This document shows, in pieces, positions 12,612 to 23,500 of a stretch of 64,000 bases of DNA; positions within the stretch are counted from its first letter, which is position 1, and every line of letters begins with the position of its first letter. The position numbers were made by a program, and so were the translations under genes. Location: positions 62,001 to 126,000 of the forward strand of contig JALHOL010000005.1 of assembly GCA_022843025.1 (NCBI GenBank). The letters run 5' to 3'. The notes under the pieces are model-generated. The model was not told the origin of the DNA, searched no databases, and was given only the letters and a program-made list of their open reading frames with translations. The stretch comes from Paracoccaceae bacterium. Lineage in GTDB: Bacteria; Pseudomonadota; Alphaproteobacteria; Rhodobacterales; Rhodobacteraceae.

Positions 12612-13418
12612 ATGGCACCCATGCAGGCCAACAGCACGGTCCTGACAGGATCCTCCGGCCTGCGCCTGCGGTTCGGGGTCATGCTCGCCCTGATGCTGCA
12701 CGATATCAAGGTTCGCTTCCGCATCTCTGCGATGGGGTATTTCCTCGTCCTTGCAGAACCGGTCGCCCAGTTCTTCGTGATGTTCCTGATCTTTCACGCC
12801 ATTCACCGGCAACCGGATTTCGGCATCAGCCTGGGTGTTTTCCTGGCAACGGGCATCGTGCCGTTTTTCCTGTTCATGCACCTCAGTTCACGCATCATCA
12901 GTGCCATCCGGTCCGGCCGTGCCTTCAACAAGGTCCAGACTGTCGGCTTCATTGATATCGCCGTGGCACGCGCGGTTCTGGAATTCCTGACCCTCGTCAT
13001 TTTCGGCACCGCCGTCTTTGCCGTGCTGGCCTTCTTCGGTGAACCGGCCATTCCGCAAAACCTGCTCGACGTCATCTATGCGGTTCTGATCCTCGCTATT
13101 ACGGCCTTCGGCTTCGGTCTGATCAACGGCGTCCTGACAAAGATCTTCAAACTCTATGCGCTGGTCTATTCGCTCTTTGCGCGCGGAATGCTGTTCTTCT
13201 CGGGCGTGTTCTATGTCGTAGCAACCCTGCCCCCGCTGGCGCGGCACTACCTTTCCTACAACCCGCTGCTGCATGGGGTGGAATGGTTCCGGCTCGGTTT
13301 TTTCGAAACCTATCCCGCCATTGATCTTGATCGCGGCTATCTCGCCGCATGGGCCGTCGGCACCGTCACCCTCGGCCTCGTCATGATCAAGGCCTGTGAA
13401 AGCAGGCTCAAGGAATGA
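12612..13418 (+). CDS. kpsM: polysaccharide ABC transporter permease (KpsM/Wzm class)
   Basis: 268-residue ABC-2-type permease with about six membrane helices. The N-terminal cytoplasmic helix LMLHDIKVRFRISAMGY is the usual ATPase-contacting segment of KpsM. It begins 8 bp after the KpsE-like gene and overlaps the ATPase gene by 4 bp (ATGA). The conserved C-terminal YNPLLHGVEWFR motif of capsule exporters is present. It would export a lipid-linked glycan across the inner membrane. Confidence 0.88.
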   Translation: MAPMQANSTVLTGSSGLRLRFGVMLALMLHDIKVRFRISAMGYFLVLAEPVAQFFVMFLIFHAIHRQPDFGISLGVFLATGIVPFFLFMHLSSRIISAIRSGRAFNKVQTVGFIDIAVARAVLEFLTLVIFGTAVFAVLAFFGEPAIPQNLLDVIYAVLILAITAFGFGLINGVLTKIFKLYALVYSLFARGMLFFSGVFYVVATLPPLARHYLSYNPLLHGVEWFRLGFFETYPAIDLDRGYLAAWAVGTVTLGLVMIKACESRLKE

Positions 13419-14128
13419 TCCTCGCCTTTTCCCATGTCACCAAGACGGCGCATGGCCGCCCCCTTCTTTCCGACATCAGCTTCTCTCAGCCGCCCCATGT
13501 CTCCATCGGTGTTCTGGGCGCACGGGGCAGCGGCAAAAGCACATTGATCAACATGGTTCTGGGTGCCGTAACCCCCGACAGTGGTCGCATCCAAAGGCAC
13601 GGGCGGCTCTCCATGCCCATCGGCTTTCCCGCCACGCTCAACCGCTACCTGACAGGCGAAGAGAACGCCCGCTACATAGCCCGCCTCTACGGTCTGGACC
13701 CGAAAACCCTCTGCGCCTTTGTCGAGGAATTTGCGGACCTCGGCCCGATGTTCAAGCGGCGGCTGTCGTCCTACAACGCCTCGCTCCGGTCGCGGCTGGT
13801 CTTCGCCCTCAGCTATGCCATTCCCGCCGATTGCTATGTTGCGGATGGCACCATCTTCGGCGGTGACGCGGCCTTCCGCGACAAATGCCTCGCCATGGCC
13901 AAGCAGCGCCGGCAAGAGGCCGCCTTCTTCTTCACCACACGGTCCCCGCGCGACATGCGCCTTTTCGCCGATGTCGGTGCCGTCATCCAGAACCACAGTC
14001 TGGTTTTTTATCCCACCGTGGCCGAGGCCATCGCCGCATTCGGGCAGGCCGATGATGACGCACCCGCCCTCATCGCCGATCTTCCCGCCGATGATCCCAA
14101 CCTCGACAGCCTGCTTCCGGATTTCTAG
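13415..14128 (+). CDS. kpsT: polysaccharide ABC transporter ATPase (KpsT class) with degenerate catalytic motifs
   Basis: 237-residue nucleotide-binding subunit paired with the preceding permease. Walker A GARGSGKST is intact (residues 35-43). The other motifs deviate: the signature region reads SSYNASLRSRL (about 118-128), Walker B reads YVADG with Gly145 where KpsT has the catalytic glutamate (consensus IDE), and the switch region reads TTRSPRD (about 174-180) where KpsT has SHSP with the catalytic histidine. The KpsT-specific GGDAAFRDKC segment after Walker B confirms the family. It may hydrolyse ATP slowly or non-canonically, or act with another ATPase; it is not frameshifted or truncated. 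Confidence 0.82.
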   Translation: MILAFSHVTKTAHGRPLLSDISFSQPPHVSIGVLGARGSGKSTLINMVLGAVTPDSGRIQRHGRLSMPIGFPATLNRYLTGEENARYIARLYGLDPKTLCAFVEEFADLGPMFKRRLSSYNASLRSRLVFALSYAIPADCYVADGTIFGGDAAFRDKCLAMAKQRRQEAAFFFTTRSPRDMRLFADVGAVIQNHSLVFYPTVAEAIAAFGQADDDAPALIADLPADDPNLDSLLPDF

Positions 14129-14142
14129 GAAACCCGCCGCGA

Positions 14143-14811
14143 TCAAAGCCCCTGATCACGCCGGTCACGGGCGCGCTGCACGTTGGCCTCGCGATACAAC
14201 AAGATCACAAAGACGCACATCATCACCAGCGCCGCCCAACAGATCAAAACATCACACCACGTGATCCAAAGGCCCAGAAGCGGGAACGGCTCGGCCCCGG
14301 AAATCAGAATGGCCAGATTCATCAGAATGATGCCAAGGCGCATTTCCGTCGGCCCGAACCCCATCACGTCGATATGAAAACGCCGGGTCACCACGCTCAG
14401 AACAAAGCTGTGGATCGACAGCATGTGATATGCCGTCAACATGAACAGCGCGGAATCCATCCGCACCCAGGGCGAAAGCCCCACGCCCAGCGCAATCACC
14501 AGATTGCCCACCACGTCAATCGTCTGGTCCAGATAGAACCCATAATTGGGCCGCTCGATCCGGCGCACCCGTGCCAATGTCCCATCTAGGGAGTCGCCGA
14601 ACCAGTGAAACAACAGCCCCAAGTTCGCCAGCCAGAGCCAATGCACCGACACAGCCGAGGCAAGGTATCCCACCAGACACACCACCGCCCCGAACACGCC
14701 AAAGCCCGTCAGACGGTCCGGCGTCACCCAGAACGGCAGGCGCAGCGCCAGCCAGCGCAGCACTTCCCTTTCATGCCGGGACAGAAGGCTCGCCTGCTTG
14801 CGCTCTATCAT
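14143..14811 (-). CDS. CDP-alcohol phosphatidyltransferase family membrane protein
   Basis: 222-residue polytopic protein carrying the CDP-alcohol phosphotransferase signature: DSLDGTLAR (about residues 68-76), then G-x3-D-x3-D in GFYLDQTID. All aspartates that bind metal and CDP are present. Such enzymes transfer a phosphoalcohol from a CDP-alcohol to a lipid or polyol acceptor. The start at 14811 overlaps the preceding glycosyltransferase stop by 4 bp (ATGA); an open frame further upstream lies inside that gene. As the last gene of the RkpA-like operon it may attach a phospho-head group to the lipid made there; the substrate is not readable from sequence. Confidence 0.8.
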   Translation of the reverse strand: MIERKQASLLSRHEREVLRWLALRLPFWVTPDRLTGFGVFGAVVCLVGYLASAVSVHWLWLANLGLLFHWFGDSLDGTLARVRRIERPNYGFYLDQTIDVVGNLVIALGVGLSPWVRMDSALFMLTAYHMLSIHSFVLSVVTRRFHIDVMGFGPTEMRLGIILMNLAILISGAEPFPLLGLWITWCDVLICWAALVMMCVFVILLYREANVQRARDRRDQGL

Positions 14812-16118
14812 CCCGCTCTCCGTGCGACCGGTTGGGCCAGTTGCGGCGCCTCGCTCAGGAACGCTTCGATCATCGCCACAAAGCCTTGCCGCGCAGCCTG
14901 CAATTCGGCCGCCGCGCGCCGCGCGGGGCGATGCGTGGCGTTGCGTGCCGCCAGCACCGCCTCTGCCCATCCCGCCACATCCTGCGGGGGCAGCAATGTC
15001 CCGTTTGGCCCCATCACTTCGCGATGCGCCGGGATATCCGATGCAATCACCGGGCAGCCCAACGCCCGCGCCTCCAGGATCGGCAACCCAAACCCCTCGG
15101 CCAGCGATGGCATCAGCAGGGCCCGCGCCCCGGACATCAGCACCGCCAACCCCGGCGTGGACAGGCCAGATGCAACATGGATGAACGGCGTCGTCGCCTC
15201 ACAGGCCGCGAAAGCCGCCAGAATCTCGTCCCCCCTGAAATTCGGGGTGCCCACCACGGCCAGATGTGGCGTCGCCGGCCCAAGCCGCGCCACCAGATCG
15301 CGCCAGACCTCCAGCAAAAGACCAAGGTTCTTGCGCGGCTCTAGGGCACCGCAGACCACGAAATAGGATCGGCTCGCCAGTTCCGGATCAGGACGCGTCA
15401 GCACATCAAACCCCGGATCCAAAGGCAGCATCGCGGCAAGGCTTGGAATATCCATCCGCCCCTCCCGCCGCAGCGCCTGCAAAACAGCCGCCTTTGCCGA
15501 TTGGGTCGTCACGATCACACAATCCGCGTGCTGCGCTGTGGTCTTCACCATCCGGTCGTGAAACTGCACCGACGTCCGCGCCACCAGATCAGGATGTTCC
15601 AGCGGGATCACGTCATGCAACATCATCGCCGCCCGCACATCAGGCCTCCGGTCAAGCCAGCGGAACATGAATTCCAGCGCAAGGCTGATCTGCCCCACAT
15701 TCAGATAAGCTGCACCCTGTGGCAGCGATGCCGTCACCGAACGCCCAAAGGAAAACCCGGTGGCTCCGATCATCGCCCCGATCCGCTGCACCTTTTGCAA
15801 AGGCGTCAGCTTGCCCACCTGCGGGCCAGGACCCACTTGCCGTCCCAGAATACGGCTGCGCAGCCAGTGCAGCGCCCGGTCATCCTCGGCCCTGCCCTTT
15901 TCCGCCCACAGCCCCTGCAACCGGTCCAGTCCCCGCAGAACACGCCGGCTGTCATAGGTCCGCACCCCCCAGGGCGTGGGCAGAACACCGACAGTCAAAT
16001 CCGGTTGCGTGCCAAAGAAATGCCGCGCCAGAAGCAGGTCGATCCGGTCAATTCCGCGCGGCGTCCGGCTGATCGGGCCAAGAAACAGCCGCGTCACATC
16101 ATAGGCGACAAAGGTCAC
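14808..16118 (-). CDS. glycosyltransferase family 4
   Basis: 436-residue GT-B glycosyltransferase. The C-terminal donor-binding half is clear: YFVVCGALEPRKNLGLLLEVW (split at about residue 265), the E-x7-E motif in SLAEGFGLPILEARALG (about 350-367), and CPVIASDIPAHREV. The N-terminal half starts with FVAYDVTRLFLGPISRTPRGIDRID, a pattern also seen in enzymes acting on surface glycans. It lies 133 bp after the alpha-oxoamine synthase stop in the same direction and is coupled to the CDP-alcohol transferase, so it probably glycosylates the lipid or polymer of this locus. Donor and acceptor are unknown. Confidence 0.82.
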   Translation of the reverse strand: MTFVAYDVTRLFLGPISRTPRGIDRIDLLLARHFFGTQPDLTVGVLPTPWGVRTYDSRRVLRGLDRLQGLWAEKGRAEDDRALHWLRSRILGRQVGPGPQVGKLTPLQKVQRIGAMIGATGFSFGRSVTASLPQGAAYLNVGQISLALEFMFRWLDRRPDVRAAMMLHDVIPLEHPDLVARTSVQFHDRMVKTTAQHADCVIVTTQSAKAAVLQALRREGRMDIPSLAAMLPLDPGFDVLTRPDPELASRSYFVVCGALEPRKNLGLLLEVWRDLVARLGPATPHLAVVGTPNFRGDEILAAFAACEATTPFIHVASGLSTPGLAVLMSGARALLMPSLAEGFGLPILEARALGCPVIASDIPAHREVMGPNGTLLPPQDVAGWAEAVLAARNATHRPARRAAAELQAARQGFVAMIEAFLSEAPQLAQPVARRAG

Positions 16119-16251
16119 AGACCGAACCCTTCACCCTTGCCCGGCCAAACTGCCGCGCAGGGACCGCCGCAATAAACGGCTTTGACCTGCGACGCTGTCC
16201 AGCCAGTCAGCGCGCCCGCTCCACGCGAAAATCTGTCGGGCAAAGCTCGCA

Positions 16252-17595
16252 TCAGATCGACAACAGATGCGCCGGCAACCGGTTGTGAAACTCTTCCTCA
16301 CACAGCCGCTCCAACTCTTCCGCCACGACCTGAACAGCCGTTCGTAAGTCGCTCTCCTCATGCAGCGATGAAATGAAAAACCGGAGCCGCGCGGATTGCA
16401 TCGGCACGGCCGGAAAGATGATCGGCAGCGCATTCACGCCCCGCGCAAGGATCCGCTCCGACAGTTTGGCCGCCAGCATGGAATCTCCCACCATGACGGG
16501 AACCACGGCATAGGGCTCGGCCAGCCCCGTATCCAGCCCGGCCTCGGCAGCAAGTTTCAGGAACAGTTTCGCATTGGCCTGCAAACGGCTCACCCGCTCC
16601 GGCTCTGCGTTCAGAATGGCCAGCGCCTCCGTGGCCGATGCGGCAAGGGCCGGGGCCAGCCCCACCGAATAGACAAAACCCGACGCGTTCGACTTCAGGA
16701 TATCGATCAGCGCCGCGTTGCCACAGACATACCCCCCCGATGCGGCCAGCGTCTTCGACAAGGTGCCCATCCAGATATCCACGTCATCCGGGTTCACACC
16801 AGCCGCCTCAAACGACCCACGCCCCCGCGCGCCAACAACACCAAGGGAATGCGCCTCATCCACCATCAGCCAGCAGCCATACTTGCGCTTCAACGCCACC
16901 AGTTCGGCCAGGGGCGGCGTATCCCCGTCCATGGAATACAATCCTTCGACCACGATCAGGGCGTTGCGCGCCCGAAACCGGTTCTCCTCCAGCAGGGCCT
17001 CCAGCGCGGACATGTCGTTATGGGCGAAACTGCGCCGCGCTGCGCCCGACAGCCGCGCGCCGATCTGAACCGAATTGTGGATGTAGGCATCGTGAAGGAT
17101 CAGATCCCCCTCACCCATCAACTCCCCGATCGTGGCCACATTGGTGGCATGGCCACTCACAAAGACGATGGCCGCCGCCGTGCCATAATGGCGCGCCAAC
17201 GCTGCCTCCAACGCGGCATGAACGGGGCGTTCGCCCGCCACCAACCGGCTTGCCGACGGCGATACCCCATAGCGGTCCAGCGCGGCATGCGCCTGCGCCA
17301 CCGGTCGCGGATCACTGTTCAGCCCGATGTAATCATAGGACGCGAAGTTGATCACTTCACGCCCGGCGATCTCGGTCTTGTTCGATGCACGGCCTGCATG
17401 GCTGCGAAAGAACGGGTTCTCGATGCCCATGATACTGCTGGCCATACGCATCTTTTCCAGATTGCGATACTGGACCAACTGGTCGAACGGCGTCGCGTGA
17501 AAGGCCACGGACTGCGCACTCGCCGTCGAACTGCGCCGCTCCGCGGCATAGCGCGCCTTGGCGATCAGCTTGATTCTATGATCTTGCGAATTCAT
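16252..17595 (-). CDS. rkpG: alpha-oxoamine synthase (BioF/KBL/SPT fold), RkpG-like
   Basis: PLP-dependent decarboxylating acyl transferase of 447 residues that condenses an acyl thioester with an amino acid to give an alpha-amino ketone. Visible motifs: YDYIGLNSDPR, SRLVAGE, the cofactor aspartate in VDEAHS (Asp246) and the Schiff-base lysine in GTLSKTLAASGG (Lys281). An N-terminal extension of about 80 residues precedes the core, unlike BioF. It overlaps the giant synthase gene by 4 bp (ATGA), the rkpA-rkpG order of Sinorhizobium K-antigen loci as I recall it. Synthase coupling and absence of other bio genes argue against biotin synthesis. The amino acid used (serine, glycine, alanine) cannot be told from sequence. 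Confidence 0.8.
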   Translation of the reverse strand: MNSQDHRIKLIAKARYAAERRSSTASAQSVAFHATPFDQLVQYRNLEKMRMASSIMGIENPFFRSHAGRASNKTEIAGREVINFASYDYIGLNSDPRPVAQAHAALDRYGVSPSASRLVAGERPVHAALEAALARHYGTAAAIVFVSGHATNVATIGELMGEGDLILHDAYIHNSVQIGARLSGAARRSFAHNDMSALEALLEENRFRARNALIVVEGLYSMDGDTPPLAELVALKRKYGCWLMVDEAHSLGVVGARGRGSFEAAGVNPDDVDIWMGTLSKTLAASGGYVCGNAALIDILKSNASGFVYSVGLAPALAASATEALAILNAEPERVSRLQANAKLFLKLAAEAGLDTGLAEPYAVVPVMVGDSMLAAKLSERILARGVNALPIIFPAVPMQSARLRFFISSLHEESDLRTAVQVVAEELERLCEEEFHNRLPAHLLSI

Positions 17596-20500
17596 GCCGG
17601 GAACCCTTGTTTTGCCGTCTTGGGTGGCACCCGCCTGAATGGCGCGATGGATGCCGTTGGCCCACCCGCCGGGGCCGGTCGCTGCGCAACGTCCGAATTG
17701 ATATGCTGCTGGATCAGGGACTGGTTTGCCGACAGGGCGGGGTCCGTCCGGCTGGCCTCATGCAGATGCGTCACGATCCGGTCCGAAATCTGTGCAATGC
17801 TCAGCCCATCGGAAACGGCGGTCACCGGCAGGTCACTGCCCAGGCTTTCCTGAAGCGTCAGCCCCAGTTCCACCCCCATCAGCGAATCCATCCCCAGTTC
17901 CGTGATCGGACGCCGGATGCTGACAGTCTTTTCCGACACATGCAGGATGTGGGCGATGCGCCCCACCAGAAAGGCCGAAAGCCGCTCTTCCGCCTTGGCG
18001 CGCGGCAGGCTCAGCAGCGTGTCGCGCAGGTTTTCGGTATCTGCGCTTTCTCCTTCACGCCGCCCCAGACTGCGCAACAGCCGGAAACTCGGCCCGGTCA
18101 TCGTCTTCAGCGCCGCACTCGTCGCGCCCCAGCGCATCGGGGTGACATGCACCACCGCCTCGCTTGTCGCCCCCTCCTGCAACAGACGGTCTAGCGCCGC
18201 CGTCACATCGCGCGCCGTCATCTGCACATGTCCCGACATCCGCTTCACCAGCGCCGCCTTGCCGCTGTCCCGCGTCAGATACCCCGCATCGCTGATCGCC
18301 CCCAGACCAAGCGCCAACCCGCACAGCCCCGCGTCCCGCCGCGCCCGGGCGATCCCTTCCAAATAGGCATTGGCCGCGACATAGGCCGATTGCCCATGGT
18401 TCCCGATCAGCGTCGAAATAGACGAAAGCAGGACGAAATAGCCAAGGTCGTCCTGCCGCGTAAGCCGGTCCAGATTGGCCCCGCCGCTGACCTTGGCCGC
18501 AAGGCCCTGCTCCAGCACCTCCGGTGTCAGATCCTTCATCGGCATGTCATGCAGCAGCATCGCCGAATGCACGATCCCGGCAATCGGCGCCCGGGTGCGG
18601 ATGTCTTCCAGCACCGCGCCCAACGCTGCCTCATCGGCCACATCACAGGCCATCAGTTCAACGCTCACGCCGGCTGCCCTGCTCCGGTCGATCCAGGCCG
18701 CAGCCTCGCCCGTCGGGCTGGCCGTCCGCCCCAGCAGAACCAGATGCCGCGCCCCGCGCCGCACAAGCCACCGGGCAATCTCGATCCCCAGCCCGCCCAA
18801 CCCGCCGACAATCACATGCGCCCCCACCGGGTCCGCCGCATAGCGCGCCACCGCCGCGCTTTGCGGCAACCCTGCCGGCGCCCGCGGTCGCACCACGATC
18901 TTGCCCAGATGCCCCGATTTCTGCATCAGCCGGAACGCCTCGACCGCCTGCTCACCATCGAACGCACGGAATGGCAGGGGCCGCAGCGTGCCGTTTGCAA
19001 ACCCGCGCATCATCTCGGCAAACAGCCTGCGGAACAGGTCCGGGCGCCCCATGATCAGCTGATCCACGTCCACGCCGAAATAAGCGATGTTCTCCTTCAT
19101 CGGGCGCAGGCCGACCGCCGTATTGGCATAGAAATCCTGCTTGCCCAGTTCGATGAAACGCCCAAAGGGCGCCGTGCAGAACAGGCTCGCCTCCATGGCC
19201 TTCCCGGCCAAAGAGTTCAGCACCACATCCGCGCCGCGCCCTTCCGTTAGGCGCATCACCTCATCCGCAAAGGCGAGGCTGCGCGAATCCAGCACATGCT
19301 GCACCCCCATGCGCGACAGCACGGCCCGTTTGACACCGGACCCGGCGGTGGCAATCACCCTCGCGCCCTGCGCCAGCGCAATCTGGATCGCCGCCAATCC
19401 AACGCCGCCCGCCCCGCTGTGAATCAGAACCGTTTCACCCGCTGACAGCTGCGCCAGATGCACCAGCGCATAATGCGCGGTGAAGAACGCCACCGGCAAT
19501 GTCGCCGCCGCGCTTAGATCAATTCCCTCAGGCAAAGGCGCGGCAAGGTCCGCCGCCACCGTGACATGCGAGGCAAAGCTGTTCGGTCCGAAAACCGCCA
19601 CCTTGTCGCCATTGGCAAAGGCGGTCACGCCCTCCCCCAAGGCGACAACCCGGCCGGAACATTCGATCCCGATGGTCGGCCCTGCGAATCCCTTTTCCAA
19701 CGCCTCTTCCGGCAGCAGCCCCATCGACCACATCACGTCGCGATAGTTCAAACCGGTCGCCGCTACTTCGACCTCGATCTCGCCCGCCTGCGGCGCGCGG
19801 CGCGGGCTGGACTGCCACGAAATCTCGTCGATCCCGCTCCAGACCGGCGCGGAAAGAACCGCCCTGTGCCCGCTACCGGATGGCGCAATGGCCCCTTTCA
19901 GGCCCTGCATCAACCGCAGGCCATGCGCCGCATCCGCCGTCAGAACAAGTTCCGTCTCGCCATGCCCCTGCGCCACAACGCCCGCCACGCGATTGGCCAG
20001 ATTTGGCCCGGTCAGCTCGGGAACAGGATCGATGCAGAACACCCTGAACCGCGGATATTCATTCTGCGCGCTGCGCAAGGCCGCCCAGATTGCCACCTGT
20101 TCGGGCAAGGCGCGGCCCGCCACCGCCTGTCCGGAGCCGCCCGGAACGATCGCGATCATGCGGGCCAGATTGCCCTTCGCGCTTTCCAGCAGATCGCGCA
20201 GGATCAACAGACGCGCCGCCATCCTGTCTGCCGGCTGTGCCGACGGTTCGGGATCAAACCACAGCACCACCACGTTCTCTTGCCCGTCCGGCCGCATATG
20301 GCGCAACCCGGCAACCCGGTCCTTCACCGGTACGGGGGCCAATTCGGATGCCGATTGCTCGCCCGCAGTATCGCCCGGTTCATCCATCACCACCGCCCGG
20401 ATCGCGGCGCGCAACGGGGCAGACCCAACCGGAAGCCGGCTCGTCTGCGCCACCTCCGCAACCAACAGCGTCGCCCCGCCCATCCCATCCGGCAGTTCCG

Positions 20501-23500
20501 CCGCCTGCACCGTTTCCAACCCGGCCTTGCGCACGATCCGCACCAGATCATCCGCCCCCATCAGGCGCGAAATCGGCGTCTCAAGCCCCGGCACATCGGC
20601 AAACCAGTCCCGGTCCAGCCCCAGCACAAGATCAAAGAAATCCGATGGTCGCGGCTCCAGCGCAATAATGCGCCCGCCCGGGGCAAGCCGGCTGATCAGA
20701 CGTTTCATCAGTTCATCCGGATTGCGTGCCTTGCCAAGCGTTGCAGGCAGCAAGATCACATGAAACAGCGGCGCTTCGGCCAATGCTTCAACCGTAGCCC
20801 CCACCACCTCCACCCGGTCCGGCGGCATTGCCTGACCCGCCGCCGCATCTCCAAAGCAATCCGCCTGCACTTCCCAGAATGCTGCGGCCTTCGCCTCGTC
20901 CAGCGTCAACAGGCGCGGCAACAGCTGCGCCCGCCCGTCACTGACTTCAGCGATCCGGAAACCACGCCCCTCCGGCCAACGCGCCGCAAGCTTCCGGACA
21001 AGCGAAATCAGAAAGGACTGCCGTCGCTCGACAAAGATCGACCCCTCGAAAAAGTTCAGCAGCGCGCCGCGCCCAAAGGTCGCTTCTACATCGGTCTGAC
21101 TGGCGCACAGAAGCGCAGGCAAGGTTTCCGACAGACGTGCCAGCAGCGCCGTCTCCGGGCCAAGGTCGGGCCGGTCGGCCAGCAGAACCCGCAGCAAGGC
21201 ATCGACCGGGGGAATATCATCCTCTGCCATGGTCAGTTGCCAACCGGCATCCGACCGCTGGGCCAGTTCTGCCCGCTCCAGAATGCCCAGCACAGCCGCC
21301 GCATAGGCAGTGGGGGCCAAACCACCGGTCACCCCGTGAACCAGTTCCGTGTCATCCGGCCCGGACATGTCGGCAAACCGGATACGCCCCGCCGCATCGC
21401 ACAGCGCCACAGCACCTTCATGCGCAACCTGCAGCGCGACACCTTCCAGAAAGAAAAAGGCATCATCCTCCGGCGTCAGGCTGGCAGCGCGCGCCAGATC
21501 CAGCGCCTCGGCAAGGGTCAAGGATGGCGTCGATACCGGCTCGGAAATCGGAACCGTCTCCATGCGGAACCCATGCTGCGCAAGGTTCAGCCCACGCAAC
21601 CGGCTGGCCACCTGAAACCGCACGCCATCCATGCGGGCAATTTCATCACCTTCCGCATCGAAAAAGGTGAAATCCGCCAGCAGCGACCGTTGGCCCGCCC
21701 GGCGGATCCTGATGTCACCCGATGCAATCTGAACGCCCGGCTGCGTCAGGATCATCCGCCCGATCCGAACCGGCACATAGGCCCATTGCCCCCCAAATCG
21801 GGGCGATTGCATCATGGCCCCGATGATCCCATGGAACACCGCATCCGCGCCGATGACATCAAGGGCGAACCCTTCTTCCTTTGCGTTGAACGCCTCTCCC
21901 GGCGTCAGCACAACCTCCACCCGGTCGGCGGACAGGCAGCGCACATGCTGCACCCGGCGAAACCCCGGGCCGTAATTCAGGCCGATCTCCCGTGCGGCCT
22001 CATACAAAACCTCACCCGACAGATCGCCTTGCTGCGATGGCCCGCCCTCGAACCTGCGCAAATCCGCAACCGGTTGCGCCGCAAAGAACCGCGCGCGCAT
22101 GTGATCGCGCCAAACGGCATCGGCACCCCGCCCCCGGCTCTCGATGCTGACCACCGATTGCGCGAGCAGGGCCGAAACCCGCACCGTCACCAGATTGCCC
22201 ATCGTCAAGACAAGCGGCGCGGCAATGTCCAGATCGCGCAGCTCAATCCTGTCGGTCTTCAATCCCCGCTGCGCCGCAAGGGTTGCCATTTCGGCAAATC
22301 CCATCGCCGGCAGCAGGACATCGGCACCAATCCGGTGATCCGCCATCTCGGGCAACGTGCCAAGATCCATATCCACCCGCCACGAGGTGCCATCCTCAAC
22401 ATCCCGGATGCCCAGCAGGCGGTGGTAATCCGCGCCACTGCCGAAATGCGCATCAATCGCGGGGGTCACATCGGTCCGATGGATTTCATTGGTCCAGGGA
22501 TAACGCGGCAGATCACGATCAAACCGCACGGGTTCCGGCATCAGCGGCCCCGGCGCAATCCGCGCTCCATGGACCATCGCCCGCGCCAGCGTCCGCCGCA
22601 CCGGATTGACGTCGGGCGTATCCTGCTTTTCGAAACTGTGCAGGATCGCCGCATCGGCCACGTCATTGCCAAGGCAGGCCGTCATATAGCTGGTCAGCAC
22701 CGGCGCAGGGCCCACCTCCATAAAGGCTTCGAAACCCGCATCCTTCAAGCTGTTCATCGCATCGCGGAACCGCACCATCTGGCGCACATTGGCGCACCAA
22801 TAATCGGTCGTAAGCTCTTCGCCCCTGACGGCATGTCCCAGAACCGATGAAAAAAACGGAATCCGCGCCGCACGGCATTTCAGCCCGTCAAGCGACCGCG
22901 CCAGCGTCTCCAACACCTCATCCTGAGCCGAGGCGTGATAGGGATAGTCGATCGGCAGCTTCACGCAGGCCCAGCGCTTTTCGCGCCGCGCAAAGGTCAC
23001 ATAGGCATCAATCGCCTCAGGCGTGCCAACCAGCGTCACATGCCGGGGGCTGTTCTCCGTGGCAATCTCGATCCTGCCCCCGAACGCGGCCAGGCTTTCA
23101 ACGGCCTCCTCCATCGACACGCTCAGCGCCGCCATGGCCCCCCGGCCACGCAACGGCTTTTGCGACAGGCTCCGTTGATGGATCAGCAGCAACGCCTGTT
23201 CCAGGCTCAGCGCACCACTGGCACAGGCCGCCGCCACTTCGCCCCCCGAATGGCCCATCACCGCCGCAGGCACAAACCCCCGCGCCGCCAGGGCATTGGT
23301 CAGGGCAATCTGATCCGCAAACAACAAGGGCTGCGCTACGGCGCAATCCCGCAGGTCCTGCTCCAGCGTCGGGCTGTTCAGCGCTTCGATGATGGACCAA
23401 CCCGACAATCCCTTGAACAACCGGTCGATCCGCCGCATCGCGGTGGCATAGGCCTTGTCCGTCGCCAATGCCGCCCGTCCCATGCCCGCATATTGCGACC

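Noticed and set aside
13415-14128. Calling the KpsT-like gene a pseudogene because of its altered motifs
   Set aside because: The frame is intact, Walker A and family-specific segments are preserved, and it is coupled to the permease; degenerate but maintained is the better description.
16252-17595. Annotation as 8-amino-7-oxononanoate synthase (bioF, biotin synthesis)
   Set aside because: The fold fits, but the long N-terminal extension, coupling to the giant synthase and absence of other bio genes point to an RkpG-type oxoamine synthase.
19566-22850. Plus-strand open frame of about 1090 codons inside the synthase gene
   Set aside because: Arg/Pro/His-rich composition and no recognisable fold; it is the mirror of the RkpA-like coding sequence, whose catalytic motifs are intact in the other strand.
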